Source of the DNA: Tupaia tana
Taxonomy: Eukaryota; Chordata; Mammalia; Scandentia; Tupaiidae
Reading direction: 5' to 3'
NCBI GenBank assembly: GCA_026018925.1
Contig: JAKSZU010000011.1
Span: 4,159,985-4,223,984, forward strand
DNA: 64,000 nt
A program made the translations under genes and the position numbers. Below the pieces are notes generated by a model that ran no database searches, was not told the DNA's origin, and worked only from the letters and a program-made list of their open reading frames with translations. Shown here in pieces: positions 1 to 11,712 of the stretch. Numbering within the stretch: position 1 is the stretch's first letter; every line of letters starts with the position of its first letter.

Positions 1-184
1 ATACTTTTATTCAATCATGAAGGGAAAACGGGGTATTGTAATCAAATACAGATAGAAACCTATCACAAACATCAATACAAACTGTATAAATATTTTTTCA
101 TGCTAGAGAAAAACTCATAGCAATTGTGTTGTTTTTCTTTTAATTATTTATTTATTTAATTCCATCTATTACTCCTCCTCCTAC

Positions 185-337
185 TACTATTATTATTATG
201 ACTATTATTATTTTAATTTGACCAGGGAGAGAGAGAGAAAGGGAAGTTGAGAAGGCAAGCAGCCAGGTAAGGGACTTGAACCATGGTCGGCCATATGGGA
301 GTACTGTGCCTTAACCACCATGCCACTTGCCAACCTG
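185..337 (-). mobile_element. S-type tRNA-derived SINE
   Basis: Read on the minus strand: head with 'ggttcaagtccc' B box, CT-rich block, 'ctggtcaaatta' and a degenerate TAATAATAA tail running into 160-240. Divergent copy. Confidence 0.8.
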
Positions 338-1090
338 TAATTGTGTTCTTTTAAAACACAGACTAAATGAATACTGTATAACTAATGTCCAGGTACGAAC
401 TGATAAGAAACCTTTTTTTCCATCACTAGTAACTGAACTTCATGTGATGGAGCAACCTGATGGTTTAATTCACTATCATATTCACACTGCCTAGAACAAA
501 GTTTAGCACCTAATAGGGAGGCTGTAAATATTTCTTAAAATAACAGATTTGATCAAATTAAGATAGGGAAAAGAACGCAGGTTTAAGAGCCAGATGGTCT
601 TGGTGGGATATCTAGCTCTATCAATTAGGTCTGCTCTTGGGTAAATTATTTAACCTCCAGCTATGCCTTAGTTTCTTCATTTGCAAAACATAGATAGTTA
701 CAGACTGCACAAAATTCTCATAGAGAATTATAAAGTACTTATCACAATTAACTATTTTAAGTAGCAACCATCCTTAACACTTCCCCTCCTCTAAAACAAA
801 GTATGTAATTAATCCACCACAATCCAAATCATAATATTCACAGAAAGGGGGGGGGGGGGGCATAGCTTCATATAGGTTATGTACTAGATAAGGGTGGAGC
901 AGAAAAAACTCATAGCACTGCTTTTTACTTTTAAATGTGCTAAGCAGAATCTAAGTAGTTTTACTTAACTACATTATTTCTAAATCATTCAACATTTTAG
1001 GTTAAATCCATCCAACTCCACTTAATTTTGTAAATGAGTTATTAACTGTTTAAGTCCTCAAAAATTTATTTACTTAAATATGTATTTAAA
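338..1090. other. Intron 11 sequence, no recognised element
   Basis: AT-rich intronic DNA. The only simple repeat is a G14 run at 847-860. No coding or RNA signal is seen. Confidence 0.6.
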
Positions 1091-1368
1091 TTTTTATTTA
1101 CTTATATGCTTTACTATGCACTTGCCAGAGAGAAAGAAAGCAAGAGATCACCCCCCTGGGGGTTGGTCACGCCAGGCATAGCAGATGGCATTAGTGGTAA
1201 CGTCACTGGACTCACACACAATCTCTTCTCCTCCATTCTCCTCTTAGGATCTTGGGCATGCACACATATGCGCACTGCATTGAGTTTTAAGCCACTGGAT
1301 CTGGGACTCAAATTGTGGTCGACTACATGGGAGTCCAGCAAATAATCATTATGCCATATACTGGTCCC
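1091..1368 (-). mobile_element. L-type SINE with an internal inverted head fragment
   Basis: The minus-strand element ends at ctggtccc (1368). Its body is broken at about 1170-1220 by plus-oriented SINE-head sequence (agatggcattagtggtaacg, then tcactggactc), see findings. Confidence 0.8.
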
Positions 1369-1621
1369 GAAATTTACAGCATTTTAATAATTATCTGTGA
1401 TCAATACTGAAAGAAGTCACCACTTCAAATAAATAAGATCTTCAAAATTTTGAGATGAGGTTTAAGAAAAGCCATATTATAAAATAAAAACTAACAAAAC
1501 TCAATAAACAGTAAACCACTTTTGGACCAACTAAGAGATAGTCTGAACATGTCTAAAATGACTCAATCAGACTGAAATTTAATCCCATATGTATATATGT
1601 ATGTGTGTTCTTATCTATCAA

Positions 1622-1860
1622 ATTTTTGCTACAAAGCACATACACTCACCAGAGAGAAACAGAGAAAGTGCTAAAGTGAGAAATCTTCCCCCATGGAGGA
1701 TGGTCAAGCCACAATCCTCTCCCCTCTATCTCTCCCTCCTTTCTGGATTTTGAGCACACATGCACATGTGACTGGTAAGGTCTTCAAGCCACTGGGGCCA
1801 GAATTCAAACATGCAATCAGTCATCTGGGATCCAATCCCCCTAACCACTAAACCTTTGGG
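1622..1860 (-). mobile_element. Old L-type SINE
   Basis: The tttttgctacaaagcacatacactcacc end and a degenerate head at 1800-1860 are both readable. Strongly diverged, no TSD recognised. Confidence 0.75.
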
Positions 1861-1865
1861 TGACC

Positions 1866-2128
1866 CTATTTATTTTATTTTTCAATTGCCAAAAGGCTGG
1901 ATACGGCCAGAGAGAGAGAAAGAAATGGGGGGCGGGGGGGATGGGGGGAGAAAACACTGCCAATGGGATGTGGTAATGCTAGAATTGCTTCTCGTCTATT
2001 TCTCCATCCTGTCAGGATTGGGGGCATATATGCATATACGCCTGGCAGGTTTTTCAGGTTGCAGGGTCAGGATTTGAACCGTAGCCAGTCATGTAGGATC
2101 TGGCTCACTTCACCACTAGACTACAATC
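1866..2128 (-). mobile_element. Old L-type SINE abutting the previous copy
   Basis: Degenerate minus-strand copy with a G-rich block (1926-1948) in the body and a head at 2070-2128. It lies directly beside the 1622-1860 copy in the same orientation. Confidence 0.7.
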
Positions 2129-2187
2129 ATTTTTGCATATGTCATGACTTTCCCTACAACCTAATATTTATTAGAACATTTGTCACT

Positions 2188-2412
2188 GGGACCAGTAGAT
2201 GGCGTAATGGTAACATCACTGGACTCTCACATAGTAGACCACAGTTCAAGTCCCAGACCCAGAGAGTTAAAACTCACGCCAGGCATGTGTGCATATGTGC
2301 AAGATCCTGAGAGGAGAAGGGATTGCAGCATGGCCATCCCCCCTGGGGGATGATTTATTGCTTTCCATCTCTGTCTCTCCCGCAAGCTCACGTGCCCTAT
2401 AACAAAAATCTC

Positions 2413-2448
<36 letters not shown>
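2188..2448 (+). mobile_element. L-type SINE with A32 tail
   Basis: Starts gggaccagtagatggcgtaa. Poly(A) at 2417-2448. Confidence 0.9.
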
Positions 2449-2450
<2 letters not shown>

Positions 2451-3149
2451 AAGGAGAACATTAGTTTCTGGGAATCCAAAGATGGCCCCAAAGGGATAAT
2501 TATCACACTCATGAAGATGACACTCGGGCCAACTGTAAATAATTATTAAATAGAAAAATAAAAACACAAAACCAGTGTAAAGTAAAACTATATATTGGCA
2601 TCTGGTTAGTTCTGTTTCGGGATAGTGCATGAGGAAGCTTCATGAGAGTGGAAATGCTGCTGTTGGGCCTTAGTGATATACCTGGGGTCTTCAAAAAGTT
2701 CACAGTACATCTGTAGTAAGAAGATACTGCATGGATTTCATAAAAATGTTTTGCACCAAAACATGCTTATACATTAATTCTTCAGAAACTTTCTCAAGTC
2801 CTCTCAGATTCTTCAGATGTATACCTTGGTCTCTAGTAAGTGTTTCATAATTTTAATAATTCTGTTGTCACAAGGGCAAGGAAAAACAATTCTACTATCA
2901 AAGTGTGTCTTTTCCTTAAAAGTTAACTTCATTTTTACTAATAAGTGAATTTCTCCGTATTTAGTTTTAATCCCCGTATGCTCAGTCACCTGCCCTTTTA
3001 CTGCAATTACCACACCTGTCCAGAGCTATTTCACCTGCATACAGAGGACTGATGCTCAGCTGTTTCCAGTTCAGCTCTCTTCCACCTGGCTAGACAGCAC
3101 CCTTTGGAGAACATACAACCATTTGCAAACACATGTTCCTTCACTACTT
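2449..3149. other. Intron 11 sequence, no recognised element
   Basis: Low-copy-looking AT-rich DNA without splice-flanked open frames or recognisable transposon ends. Confidence 0.5.
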
Positions 3150-3510
3150 TAGGAAACTATACCACCCGCTCAGTCCTCTAACCTAGAAACCGAGAAGTTA
3201 TTTTCCATTCCTCGTTCTTCTGACCCCCACATTCACTTCATTCATTCTGTCTTGTGCATTCTATCTTCTACTGCTCTCCCCTATCACCACCCTCTTACAC
3301 ATTCTTGCCACTACTATCTTGACTCAGATCTTTATTTTTCTTGTAACAGCCTCCCTTCTCCCAGGTCTCCTTCGGTCAAAGTCATTCTTGTAAAATGCAA
3401 ACACAATCATGTGACTGCCTTGTTCAAAACTCTTCCATGGTTGGCCACAGTCTTCGAAAAAGTCCAATCTTCAGCAACTCAAGTTCCCTCAACTTACACA
3501 CATATAAACC
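3150..3510 (-). mobile_element. Ancient L2 (LINE) 3' region fragment
   Basis: The plus strand reads as the typical antisense of L2: 'aatcatgtgactgccttgttcaaaactcttccatgg...' followed by a 'gtccaatcttcagcaact' type segment. Heavily diverged. Confidence 0.65.
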
Positions 3511-3560
3511 CTTAGCTCCTTAGTTATAGCACTGAAGTGCTTTAATATTTAACGAATGTA

Positions 3561-3757
3561 GGGGCCTGGCAATGGTGTAGCAGTAGCACAGCTGGACCAA
3601 CATGGGAAAAGTCCTGTGTTCTTGTTCCAGGAATACCCTGAGCACCCCAGACATGCCTGTGATCCAGGACCGCTGAGGTGAATGATGGCCTGAGGGCTCT
3701 GTTGGGTGTGACTGTCTTTCTCTGTCTCTCACAGAAGAAGTGGGTAAATAAACTTTT
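3561..3757 (+). mobile_element. C-type SINE
   Basis: Begins ggggcctggcaatggtgtag. The body has 'ataccctgagcaccccagacatgcc' and a CT-rich segment, and it ends 'cacagaagaagtgggtaaataaac'. It shares no body with the L or S types. It sits 56 bp upstream (in coordinates) of exon 11. Confidence 0.75.
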
Positions 3758-3814
3758 TATAACAGTAATAATAATGAATGAGTTAACTTGTAGCAAATCA
3801 ATTAATTTTCTTAC

Positions 3815-3905
3815 CTCCTGCTCAGAAAGCCCATCAATAATTTCAGATATCTCATGTTCACTCCTAGCAATGGTGGCTGAAAGACCAGCTCCTCTCTGCC
3901 CAACT
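3815..3905 (-). CDS. NCOR1: NCOR1 exon 11 (Arg361 to residue 391)
   Basis: Acceptor TATTTAG|AGT completes Arg361, then VGQRGAGLSATIARSEHE and ISEIIDGLSEQE, donor GAG|GTAAGA, phase 0. The next exon (expected to begin NNEKQMRQLS) was looked for between 1 and 3814 and not found, so intron 11 runs off the window. Confidence 0.96.
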
Positions 3906-3990
3906 CTAAATATAAGAAAGAAATTATAAATATATTTAAAGACCTCTTATAAAAAAGATATTTCAATTAAGTTATATAATTATTTTCTAT

Positions 3991-4259
3991 TTTCTTTTTT
4001 CTTAAGAGAGATTTTTGCTATAGGATGCATATACTCGCCAGAGACAGAAAAAGGGAGAGACAGAAAGTGAGAAATCATCCCCAGGGGGGATGGCCACATC
4101 ACAATTTCTTCCCCATTCTCCTCTCAGGACTTTGGGCATGCATGCACATGTGCCCGGCCTGAGTTCTAAGCCACCAGGTCTGGGACTTGAACAAGTCAAT
4201 TGAACTTGTCAATTATGTGAAAGTTCAACAACGTAACCATTACGTCATCTGTAAGTCCC
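3991..4259 (-). mobile_element. L-type SINE, diverged, with a small inverted repeat in the head
   Basis: Minus-strand copy ending gtaagtccc (4259). In the head, 'gacttgaacaagtcaattgaacttgtcaattatg' makes a local stem not seen in other copies. Confidence 0.8.
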
Positions 4260-4615
4260 AATAAATTATTTCTCTTTTCAACCAATTGAAAGTAAGAGAA
4301 GAAACCTACAATACGATTTTAACTACTTTTAAGTAATGCACTTGAGTGGTCCATTAAATAAATAATGAGTCAGATGCTAAGATTGAGATTTAAAGGTTAC
4401 ATGTCCAAATTCAAATTGTAGAACTATTCAATGGTTATGAGAAACCTCTGGAAAACCAGTTAGTGATGCCCCTTCTACTTCAAAAGTAGTATTTTTGTCT
4501 GCCTTCTGGAGAACAGGATAGCAGAATAATAAAAGTAAATAAAACATCTTAAAAAGGAGGGAAACAACCTGACCACATCTCTCAGAAAAATTTATTTATG
4601 AGTAAAAGGGGGTAT

Positions 4616-4876
4616 GGGACCAGCAGTTAGCGTAATGACTATGTCACTGAACTCCCATGTAGTTGACCGCGGTTCAAGTCCCGAACCCGGTGGCTTAAAC
4701 TCACACCAGGCGCATGTGTGTGCGTGCCCAAGATCCCAAGAGGAGAATGGAGGAGAAGGGATTGCAGCGTGGCCATCCCTCCTGGGGGATGACTTCTCGC
4801 TTTCTGTCTCTCTGTCTCTCTCTGTCTTTCTAGCGAGCGTACGCGCCCTATAGCAAAAACCTCTCCAAAAAAAAAA
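4616..4876 (+). mobile_element. L-type SINE
   Basis: Starts gggaccagcagttagcgtaa, B box ggttcaagtccc, short A10 tail at 4867-4876. Confidence 0.9.
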
Positions 4877-5343
4877 GTAAAAAAAGGGTGTATGTGACTT
4901 TTACATGAGACAGTGAAGAAGAAAATGAAAGCTTTTAAAACCTTTTGAAAATACCTGTTCTCCAAAAGTATTAACAAATCAGAAACTACCAAAACCAATT
5001 AATTTCTTACCTAGCAAACAATTTAATACTGTTTGATTATGTTGGTAACAAAAGACTAAGGGATATTTAGGTCTATTCTTATTAACTGTCCTTTTCCAAG
5101 GAATCAATACTTTCAAGAACTAACGAATTTCAAAAATTATTCACTTGCATTTAGATTCAACAGGATGATTAAATTAAAAATTAATGTTCAATTCCCTAAG
5201 ACATATTTACTGACTGGTAAAGAAACTTTATATTGAAGACAGACGTTCTTTATATCTTTAATGACCAGATTTAGGAAATGGTAATATTGTGAAAATGCAA
5301 AAGTGTGTTTGAAGGAAAAATATTACAGTCACTCAACACTTAC

Positions 5344-5516
5344 CGTTGAAATCTTTCTTGCTGTTCTCTTTGTTTTCGAATTTCTGGAAACTGCTTTTCA
5401 TAGTACTCCCTTGTTTTGCTTTCTTTAGCCTTCCTCCGAGGATTATTTTCTATTCTGTCCACTTTTTTCTCCCATGCCTCCATGAGCTGATCGTAACGCT
5501 GGCAGATTTTTTGCTC
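5344..5516 (-). CDS. NCOR1: NCOR1 exon 10 (residues 304-360 plus two bases of Arg361)
   Basis: Acceptor AATAG|GAG and donor ACG|GTAAGT bound 173 nt. The frame reads EQKICQRYDQLMEAWEKK, then VDRIENNPRRKAKESK, then the charged helix EYYEKQFPEIRKQREQQERF. This is the highly conserved part of RD1 that leads to the first SANT domain. Confidence 0.97.
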
Positions 5517-7869
5517 CTATTAAATACCCGTAGCAAATCAATAATTAAACTAAATTCTGTGATTCTGACAAACCTAATACTTTAAAATAAATGCTATTTC
5601 TTAAGGTAAAGTCAGAAGTACATTTGGCCTATAACTCAACTGTGAGTGAAAAGCTGTTCTTGAACTGAAAAAGGAGAGAGAAAGGGAGCTGCTTCCTATG
5701 TAAGACCGACATGTAGAATACATTATGGCTAGATTTTTTACTTAACATTAAGACTACACAAATTAATCAACAAGTCTATGACCTGCTACTAGTAATGGAC
5801 TAGCTATTTTTCCTTTTAATAACAATGTCTTTCTTGTCAGAAGAAACTGGAAAATTTACAAAAAGCAACCATGTTAACATTTTGTTGTTATTCTTCCAAT
5901 GTATCAGAGAAAACATGCAGTCTTTAATCATTCCTTTACTGGTGGACATTCTAGTTGCTTAATAGTTTTTTGCTATTATAAATAATACCATACAATAAAC
6001 ATTTCTGACAGTGTAGAGAAGGCAGAAATTAGTTGTACTTTACAGTAAAAAGAATCCAATGAACTAAATGAAATAAAAAATGCTTAAAGAGAAGTTATAA
6101 TCCCGTTTTCTAAACAGAAAATTCTCCATTATGGACACAGAACTGTGTACATATCTGACAACATATGGATGGAGGAAAGTGAAAAAGGACTTATAAAAAC
6201 CACTGTCATTGGTCATTTCACTTTCCTGACACTAGAGAGGAGAATATTATTTCCCTTGCACTACATGACTACATTTCACCCCCATTTCCCAATCATTCTT
6301 TGCAATTCCTATGTATCTTTTGTGTCCCTCACCTTTTCTCCATTTCTATTGTTACCCACTTTATCCAGGCCAACATCACCCCCACCCAGATTAAAATAAT
6401 GGCTTCCTTTATGTCTCCAACACATTTTTAATGTTATAGTCAAACGTAAATCCTTAAAATACAAACCTGAACATTATGCCACCTCAGTCTGAAAACTTAA
6501 AAGGTGCCTTCAAGAACTGATCCAAAGTCTCATAGGAGGCCAGCAAGGCACTTACACCTGGCACATGGTTTCTTGAAGCAGCCCCATTGCTCATTACACT
6601 CCCAGCTCAGTTTAAGCTCCAGCCAGCTCTGACCTGCCATACTCCCTCAACCTCCCAGACCTTATTTAAGCTCTCCTTCAGCTCACAGTCCTGGTTTCCC
6701 TGCAGAGCTCTCCTGTGTGTTCTTATCTGCATCAGGTGGCCCTCTCCTCTGCACTCTCACAGTAATGTGTGTGCCCATGACCACCGCAAACCACAGTGCA
6801 GTGACTACCTGTGCACTTGTCCGCCTGATACCTAGGGCACCCCATGGGCTGAGACCACAGGGCTACCGTGCTCACCTCTGTAGAGTAATGCATGGACCAA
6901 AGTACACGGCCAATAAATATGTATTAAGCAAATCAGTGAACACATAAAGTTTGCAATCACTCTCTGAAGTGTGAAAAAGTCTATGCTTCAGTTTGCATCA
7001 CTAGAGAGCTAACTTAGCAAACTACCACAACAAAATTACTGGAGAGAAAAAAATATTTGTGTTAATTTATTATTTATTATTTGTATGTTCTTGGAAAAAA
7101 ACAACAACAACAACAACAAAAATCCAACGCCAGTAACTTATGAAGGCATCTGAAGGACTAGACCAGCAAATTAGAACATCAGACATTTTACATCAAATAA
7201 AAGCTGCTGACTCTTGAGCTTTACAACTCATTAACTGTCAGGTCATTAAACGTAAGGTACAAAGTTCATTTCTGATGTGGATTTAAAAAACATAATTTAT
7301 TTACTGAATTTAAATGTATTAACAGTTTGTAAAATTAGTACGCACGAACGCATTATGAATATGAGAATATTAGCATTCTATTTTCTGTAACTTAAATTCC
7401 ATGAAGATTATAACCACACAACTTTTGGACTGCAAGTCATATAACAAAATACGAAAAATTATTTAAATTTGAAAAAGCTGAAACCTACATGACCCAGTTT
7501 CTAGTAAAAAAGAAGAGCAACGTCTAATCAGCATAACTAAAACTTACCCACATTTGTGTGAGGCTTAAGAGACTAATGTAGATCATCTTATTTTTCATAT
7601 TTTCTTAACTACTCACCATTTTCTTTATTTTGGCTAGATGAACATGCTATCATACATAGATGACCAATGAAATTAATTTGACAATGGCATTAAATGTGAA
7701 TTAAAACGTTAGACTTATATTTAACTCATATGTATAGCCATTTTCTAAACCAGTACTTATTCTCATATATAATCAAGGACCGTTCTCATTAATAATGGGG
7801 GAGTGAATGCCTAAATGAGCATGAATGGGAAAGTTGTACAAATTTCAGTTAACAAGGATAGGACCTCAC
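5517..7869. other. Intron 9, SINE-free
   Basis: No tRNA-type SINE is seen. An (AAC)n microsatellite lies at about 7098-7120. The stretch 6580-6950 looks like an old L2/MIR-class remnant ending 'caataaatatgtattaagc', too diverged to assign firmly. Confidence 0.5.
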
Positions 7870-7936
7870 CCTTTGTTTTCTTGCATGATTTCTTCTTTTA
7901 AAAAATAAAATGAGTTTTTTCCTCATCACCTGGTTT
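7870..7936 (-). CDS. NCOR1: NCOR1 exon 9 (Thr281 to residue 303)
   Basis: A 67-nt micro-exon found by extending the protein: acceptor TTCTAG|A, then NQVMRKKLILFFKRRNHA and RKQR, donor AGG|GTGAGG. The non-consensus +3 G is still a normal GT donor. The phase fits exactly (1 + 66 nt). It encodes a strongly basic amphipathic helix. The exon is too short and Lys/Arg-rich to show as an open frame of its own. Confidence 0.95.
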
Positions 7937-10376
7937 CTAGAAGAGAAAAATATGGTTGCATGACATTAAGAAAAAGCGCAATTTAATGATACATTCATGC
8001 TTTTTTTTTTTTCCAGAGACACCGGAAAACAGGCAAAGATTATTTTAAAATTATGATGTAATCAAAGTTAATTCTCATTTTTTTTCACCCTGCAAAATAA
8101 GACTTCATGATTTTTGCAGTAATTAGAACTAACTAAAATTCCTCCTGCTCTACAGCATAACTGTACACAAACAGTTAATTCTCAGGTAATATATCCAATT
8201 ATAAGACATACATTATTTCTAAATTATAATTACACAGCTATCTATCCTTCTTAAGAACTTTGGTGATATAAAAATCTTTGCATACTCTTGGAGGAGGGAG
8301 GTAGAAAGAAAGAAAATCTTTTAAAGTTACCTCCCTACCTCAGGTAAAGTGCTGATCTCCCATCTGTGAGAAGAATGTCTACCAACATATTTAGAGAGAA
8401 GTGACTTCTGCTTTAAACAAAGTTTTGCTTCAGTCACAGAAATGACACAATCCACTCTAAGTAGTAATGGAAGGCAACGTGACAAGACAGGAAATCTTCT
8501 TGTATATCCTAATGTAACAGTTTTACTTTTTAAATCTGAAGCACTATGACCTTCAAAACAATGACATGCAGGTTCAAATATAAATATTTATACCCCACCT
8601 ACTTCCAGAAAGGATTTCAAGCTGATTATTCAAATATAAATACAAAGCCAAGGCAAGTAGAAGTAATTTTTTGGATTATCTGCCACTCAGGGCTAACAGT
8701 GACACTGGCTCCACTCAAATAAGCATGGACAATCAGGAGCTGGCTATATGAAAAAGTAGCCAAGAGATGAAAAGAATCATTAAAAGGTACATTTGCTGTT
8801 TCATACAAAGCAAATGACGATGAACGATTCATACGAATGCATGCAGCTAAGTAAAAGTATTTTAAAAGATGACATACGGTGGGAATGTTACCATGTATTC
8901 AATCTGATCTCTTTGTAATTATGTGCTAGTCAAAAGCAAATGACAACCAATAAATACAATTTTAAATGTTTTTAAGATTCTAAATGATGTCAGCCAGTCA
9001 GAAACCCATCTCAGGACAGTGTGTTGAGCATGAAATAGGCACTGTAGATAACATGAAATAAATCAGACAGACCTACTACCCAGCTTAAACTTGGGGGTGG
9101 GGGGAGACAGAACACAAACATAACTAAAGCTTTGTGGGGGGAAAAGAAAATCATTAAAAGTAGCCAACAAAATTTTATATGCTAGTCTCCTTTTAAAAAA
9201 TGTTAAAAACAGCTATACAGTTCCAAAACAAGATATATTTTGAGTTTGGCCTAACCTACTTCTGAGGGTTCTCAAGACCATAGCAGCATCTCACAGAAAA
9301 AAATTCATAAGTATATATGACTTTCACTATAACCCACTTATTTGACAAAAGTTATAATTATTCAAATCTCAATCGTTTTCATGCATACTACCATGCAAAT
9401 TATATTTGCCACCAGTTCTGCAAAGTAGTCAACTATTGCACACACTCAGAAATAAAAAGAAAAAAAAAGAAAAAAAAAAGATATAAATAGCAATGCGCTC
9501 ATTAGTAACTGTAGTAGTAAATAATTATGATGATTCTGGTAATATTTAATAAAACACATAAAGTAGAAATATAACATTTGTGTCACAAACTAAGAATAAT
9601 TCACTGAAAATTCTCTTAAAGTATGATAATTAAAAAAAAAAAAAGATACCTATCTAGCTTCCTCTCTCACTTCAATCAGATAAAGAAATTAGGTTTTCTT
9701 TTCACTTATTTTCTTATTCCAAAATGTGCATCCATGAAGGCCTGGTACTAGGATGAGCAAGGCCAAGCAAACTACATTCTGGAGCAGCCTCCTCACCCAC
9801 ATGAGGTGACCGAGCGCTTCCAAGGCACCAGGACAGTAAATGGCAGAAGGGTCTACAAATACCGTCATTAGCAAGAGTCATGGAAGGGAGTTCCCTAGAA
9901 TAGGATTTTGAATAATGATAAAATGATCCGTGGCACTTCTACTTTGCAATGGCAGATGTGGCTTGGTGGGGGACGGTGTCATCACTAGTCTTAAATGAAA
10001 AAGCTTCATTATCTTACTTCATCATGCGCCTTGCAGGTACTCCACTGAAAAAAAGACAAAACAGGAGGCAAAAAATTCAAGCCTCAAGGTAAGCCATTTC
10101 AATGTTAAGTATCCACCTTTTTTTTTTACTAGCAGATTATAAAACCAGCTAGTTTTATGCAATAATATTTCATTTTTTGGCCTCGGAAAACAAAGTTGTT
10201 ACCCCAACCCCCAAAAAGCCAGAGGAAGATAACATATAGTAAAACGACAGCAAATTACACAAAGCTAAAACACACCTACACTATATTATAATAATGTCAG
10301 TGGATAACATAAAAATGATTTCTTAATAGAATATATGGTCTTTAACTGAAGAACTCCAAAGATGATTAATACTTAC
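7937..10376. other. Intron 8, SINE-free
   Basis: No SINE or LINE end is recognised. A-rich simple tracts lie at 9455-9480 and 9631-9645. A more GC-rich stretch at about 9735-10045 has no open frame or splice-site pair convincing enough to call an exon. Confidence 0.5.
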
Positions 10377-10429
10377 GTCTTGATGTTCTCATGGTACACC
10401 TTGGTATCTGATGGCTGGTTATACAGTGG
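10377..10429 (-). CDS. NCOR1: NCOR1 exon 8 (residues 264-280 plus two bases of Thr281)
   Basis: A 53-nt micro-exon between TTATAG|CCA and GAC|GTAAGT encodes PLYNQPSDTKVYHENIK and the first two bases of a Thr codon. The upstream intron 7 is only 527 bp and free of SINEs. Confidence 0.95.
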
Positions 10430-10956
10430 CTATAAAATAAACCAAATATTTATGTATAAAATGTGGTACATATGTCTATGAAGAAGAGACAACGAAACAG
10501 TATTTTAATATAAGCCTAGGTAAAGTATTAATGAACATACACAATAATGTGGCCTACCAAAATCTCCAGACTTTTGGGTTAACTGAATAAACTATGTACC
10601 CCATTTCTAATAGTGCCACTCTTGCAGGAAAGTTTGTAAATCCATGGCATCCCACAGTAAACATAATTATTCATAGATTCTGTATTTCAAAGGCAAAGGA
10701 AGAGTAAGGACTGTCATCATCATAACAATTATGATTCAAAGAACTTTCTAGTTCTCTTCTTAAATAGCAGCTCAGGCAAAAAGATGCTCAGGATGACTCC
10801 TCTACAGAGGTGGCTGTTTCTTTATCATTATTTTCAACTTCATCATTAACTCTGCCCACTGCATCCCTCTCAGTCCCAGACTGATCGTATTCCATCTTAT
10901 CCCAAGAGAAGTTACAATAAAAGCACTGGATGTGAAATAATTAACTGCTTACTTAC

Positions 10957-11013
10957 CAATTCAACTTTTGGTCCAAGACCTTCAAAAATTTTATGAGCTT
11001 CTTCTGCTTTTTT
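10957..11013 (-). CDS. NCOR1: NCOR1 exon 7 (residues 245-263)
   Basis: A 57-nt micro-exon between TCTAG|AAA and TTG|GTAAGT encodes KKAEEAHKIFEGLGPKVEL. Both ends are phase 0, so skipping it would keep the reading frame. The sequence is typical of NCOR1 RD1. Confidence 0.95.
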
Positions 11014-11303
11014 CTAGAGATAAAAACATTATTGTATTGTATAATTAAAAATTATATTACCTTAGTGAAGGTCACACTACCTATCTAAAGAAAATAGAAA
11101 GTTTGAATTACGCAAAGTACTCAGTAGTAAATATATGTTACATTACACGTATTTTTAACTTGTCATTTTCAAAAGTAAAATAAACTAGGCCAAAGTGCTA
11201 TCTAACAGAAATCTTCCTTCCTAAGAACAGATTGACCTATCAATAGTTTGGCAGAGAAAAAAAATTTTTTTAACATTTCTTTGATTTATTTCTATTTATC
11301 TGT

Positions 11304-11393
11304 TGTGATTTTCAAGCCACTGGTTCTGGACTCACACCTCAGTAGGCCATGTGGGAATCCGGCACTTCAACTACCAAATCACCTGCTGACTCT
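11304..11393 (-). mobile_element. SINE head fragment
   Basis: Only the tRNA-like head survives ('ggactcacacctcagtaggccatgtgggaatccggc' on plus). The body and tail are lost. Confidence 0.65.
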
Positions 11394-11418
11394 CTAGAGA
11401 AATTTTTAACTTAAAACC

Positions 11419-11712
11419 TTCTTTTTTTTTTTTTTTTTTGGTGGGGGGGGGGAAGGTTTTTCTTTTTTCTTTTTTTTTTTTACTATAGGGCATGTGTGCT
11501 CGCCAGAAAGACAAAGACAGAGAGACAGAAAGCAAGAAATCACCCCCCCAGGGGGGATGACCACACCACTATTCCTTTTCTTCCATTCTCTCGGGATCTT
11601 GGGCACGCACACACACACCTGGTGTGAGTTTAAGCCACCGGGTCCGGGACTCAAACCGAGGTAGACTACATGGGAGTCTAGTGATGTAGCCATTACGCCA
11701 TCTTCTGGTCCC
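11419..11712 (-). mobile_element. L-type SINE with degraded, expanded tail
   Basis: Minus-strand copy ending ctggtccc (11712). The tail on plus is T18, G10 and a second T-rich block at 11422-11482. Flanks aaaaccttc / aaaaccctc look like the TSD. Confidence 0.85.

Noticed and set aside
1-3814. NCOR1 exon 12 (expected to start NNEKQMRQLS)
   Set aside because: Looked for on the minus strand by codon pattern and splice signals and not found, so it must lie beyond position 1.
9689-10045. Extra NCOR1 exon in the GC-richer stretch of intron 8
   Set aside because: The 61-codon frame on minus has no good acceptor/donor pair in phase, and the known protein is continuous from exon 8 to exon 9 without it.
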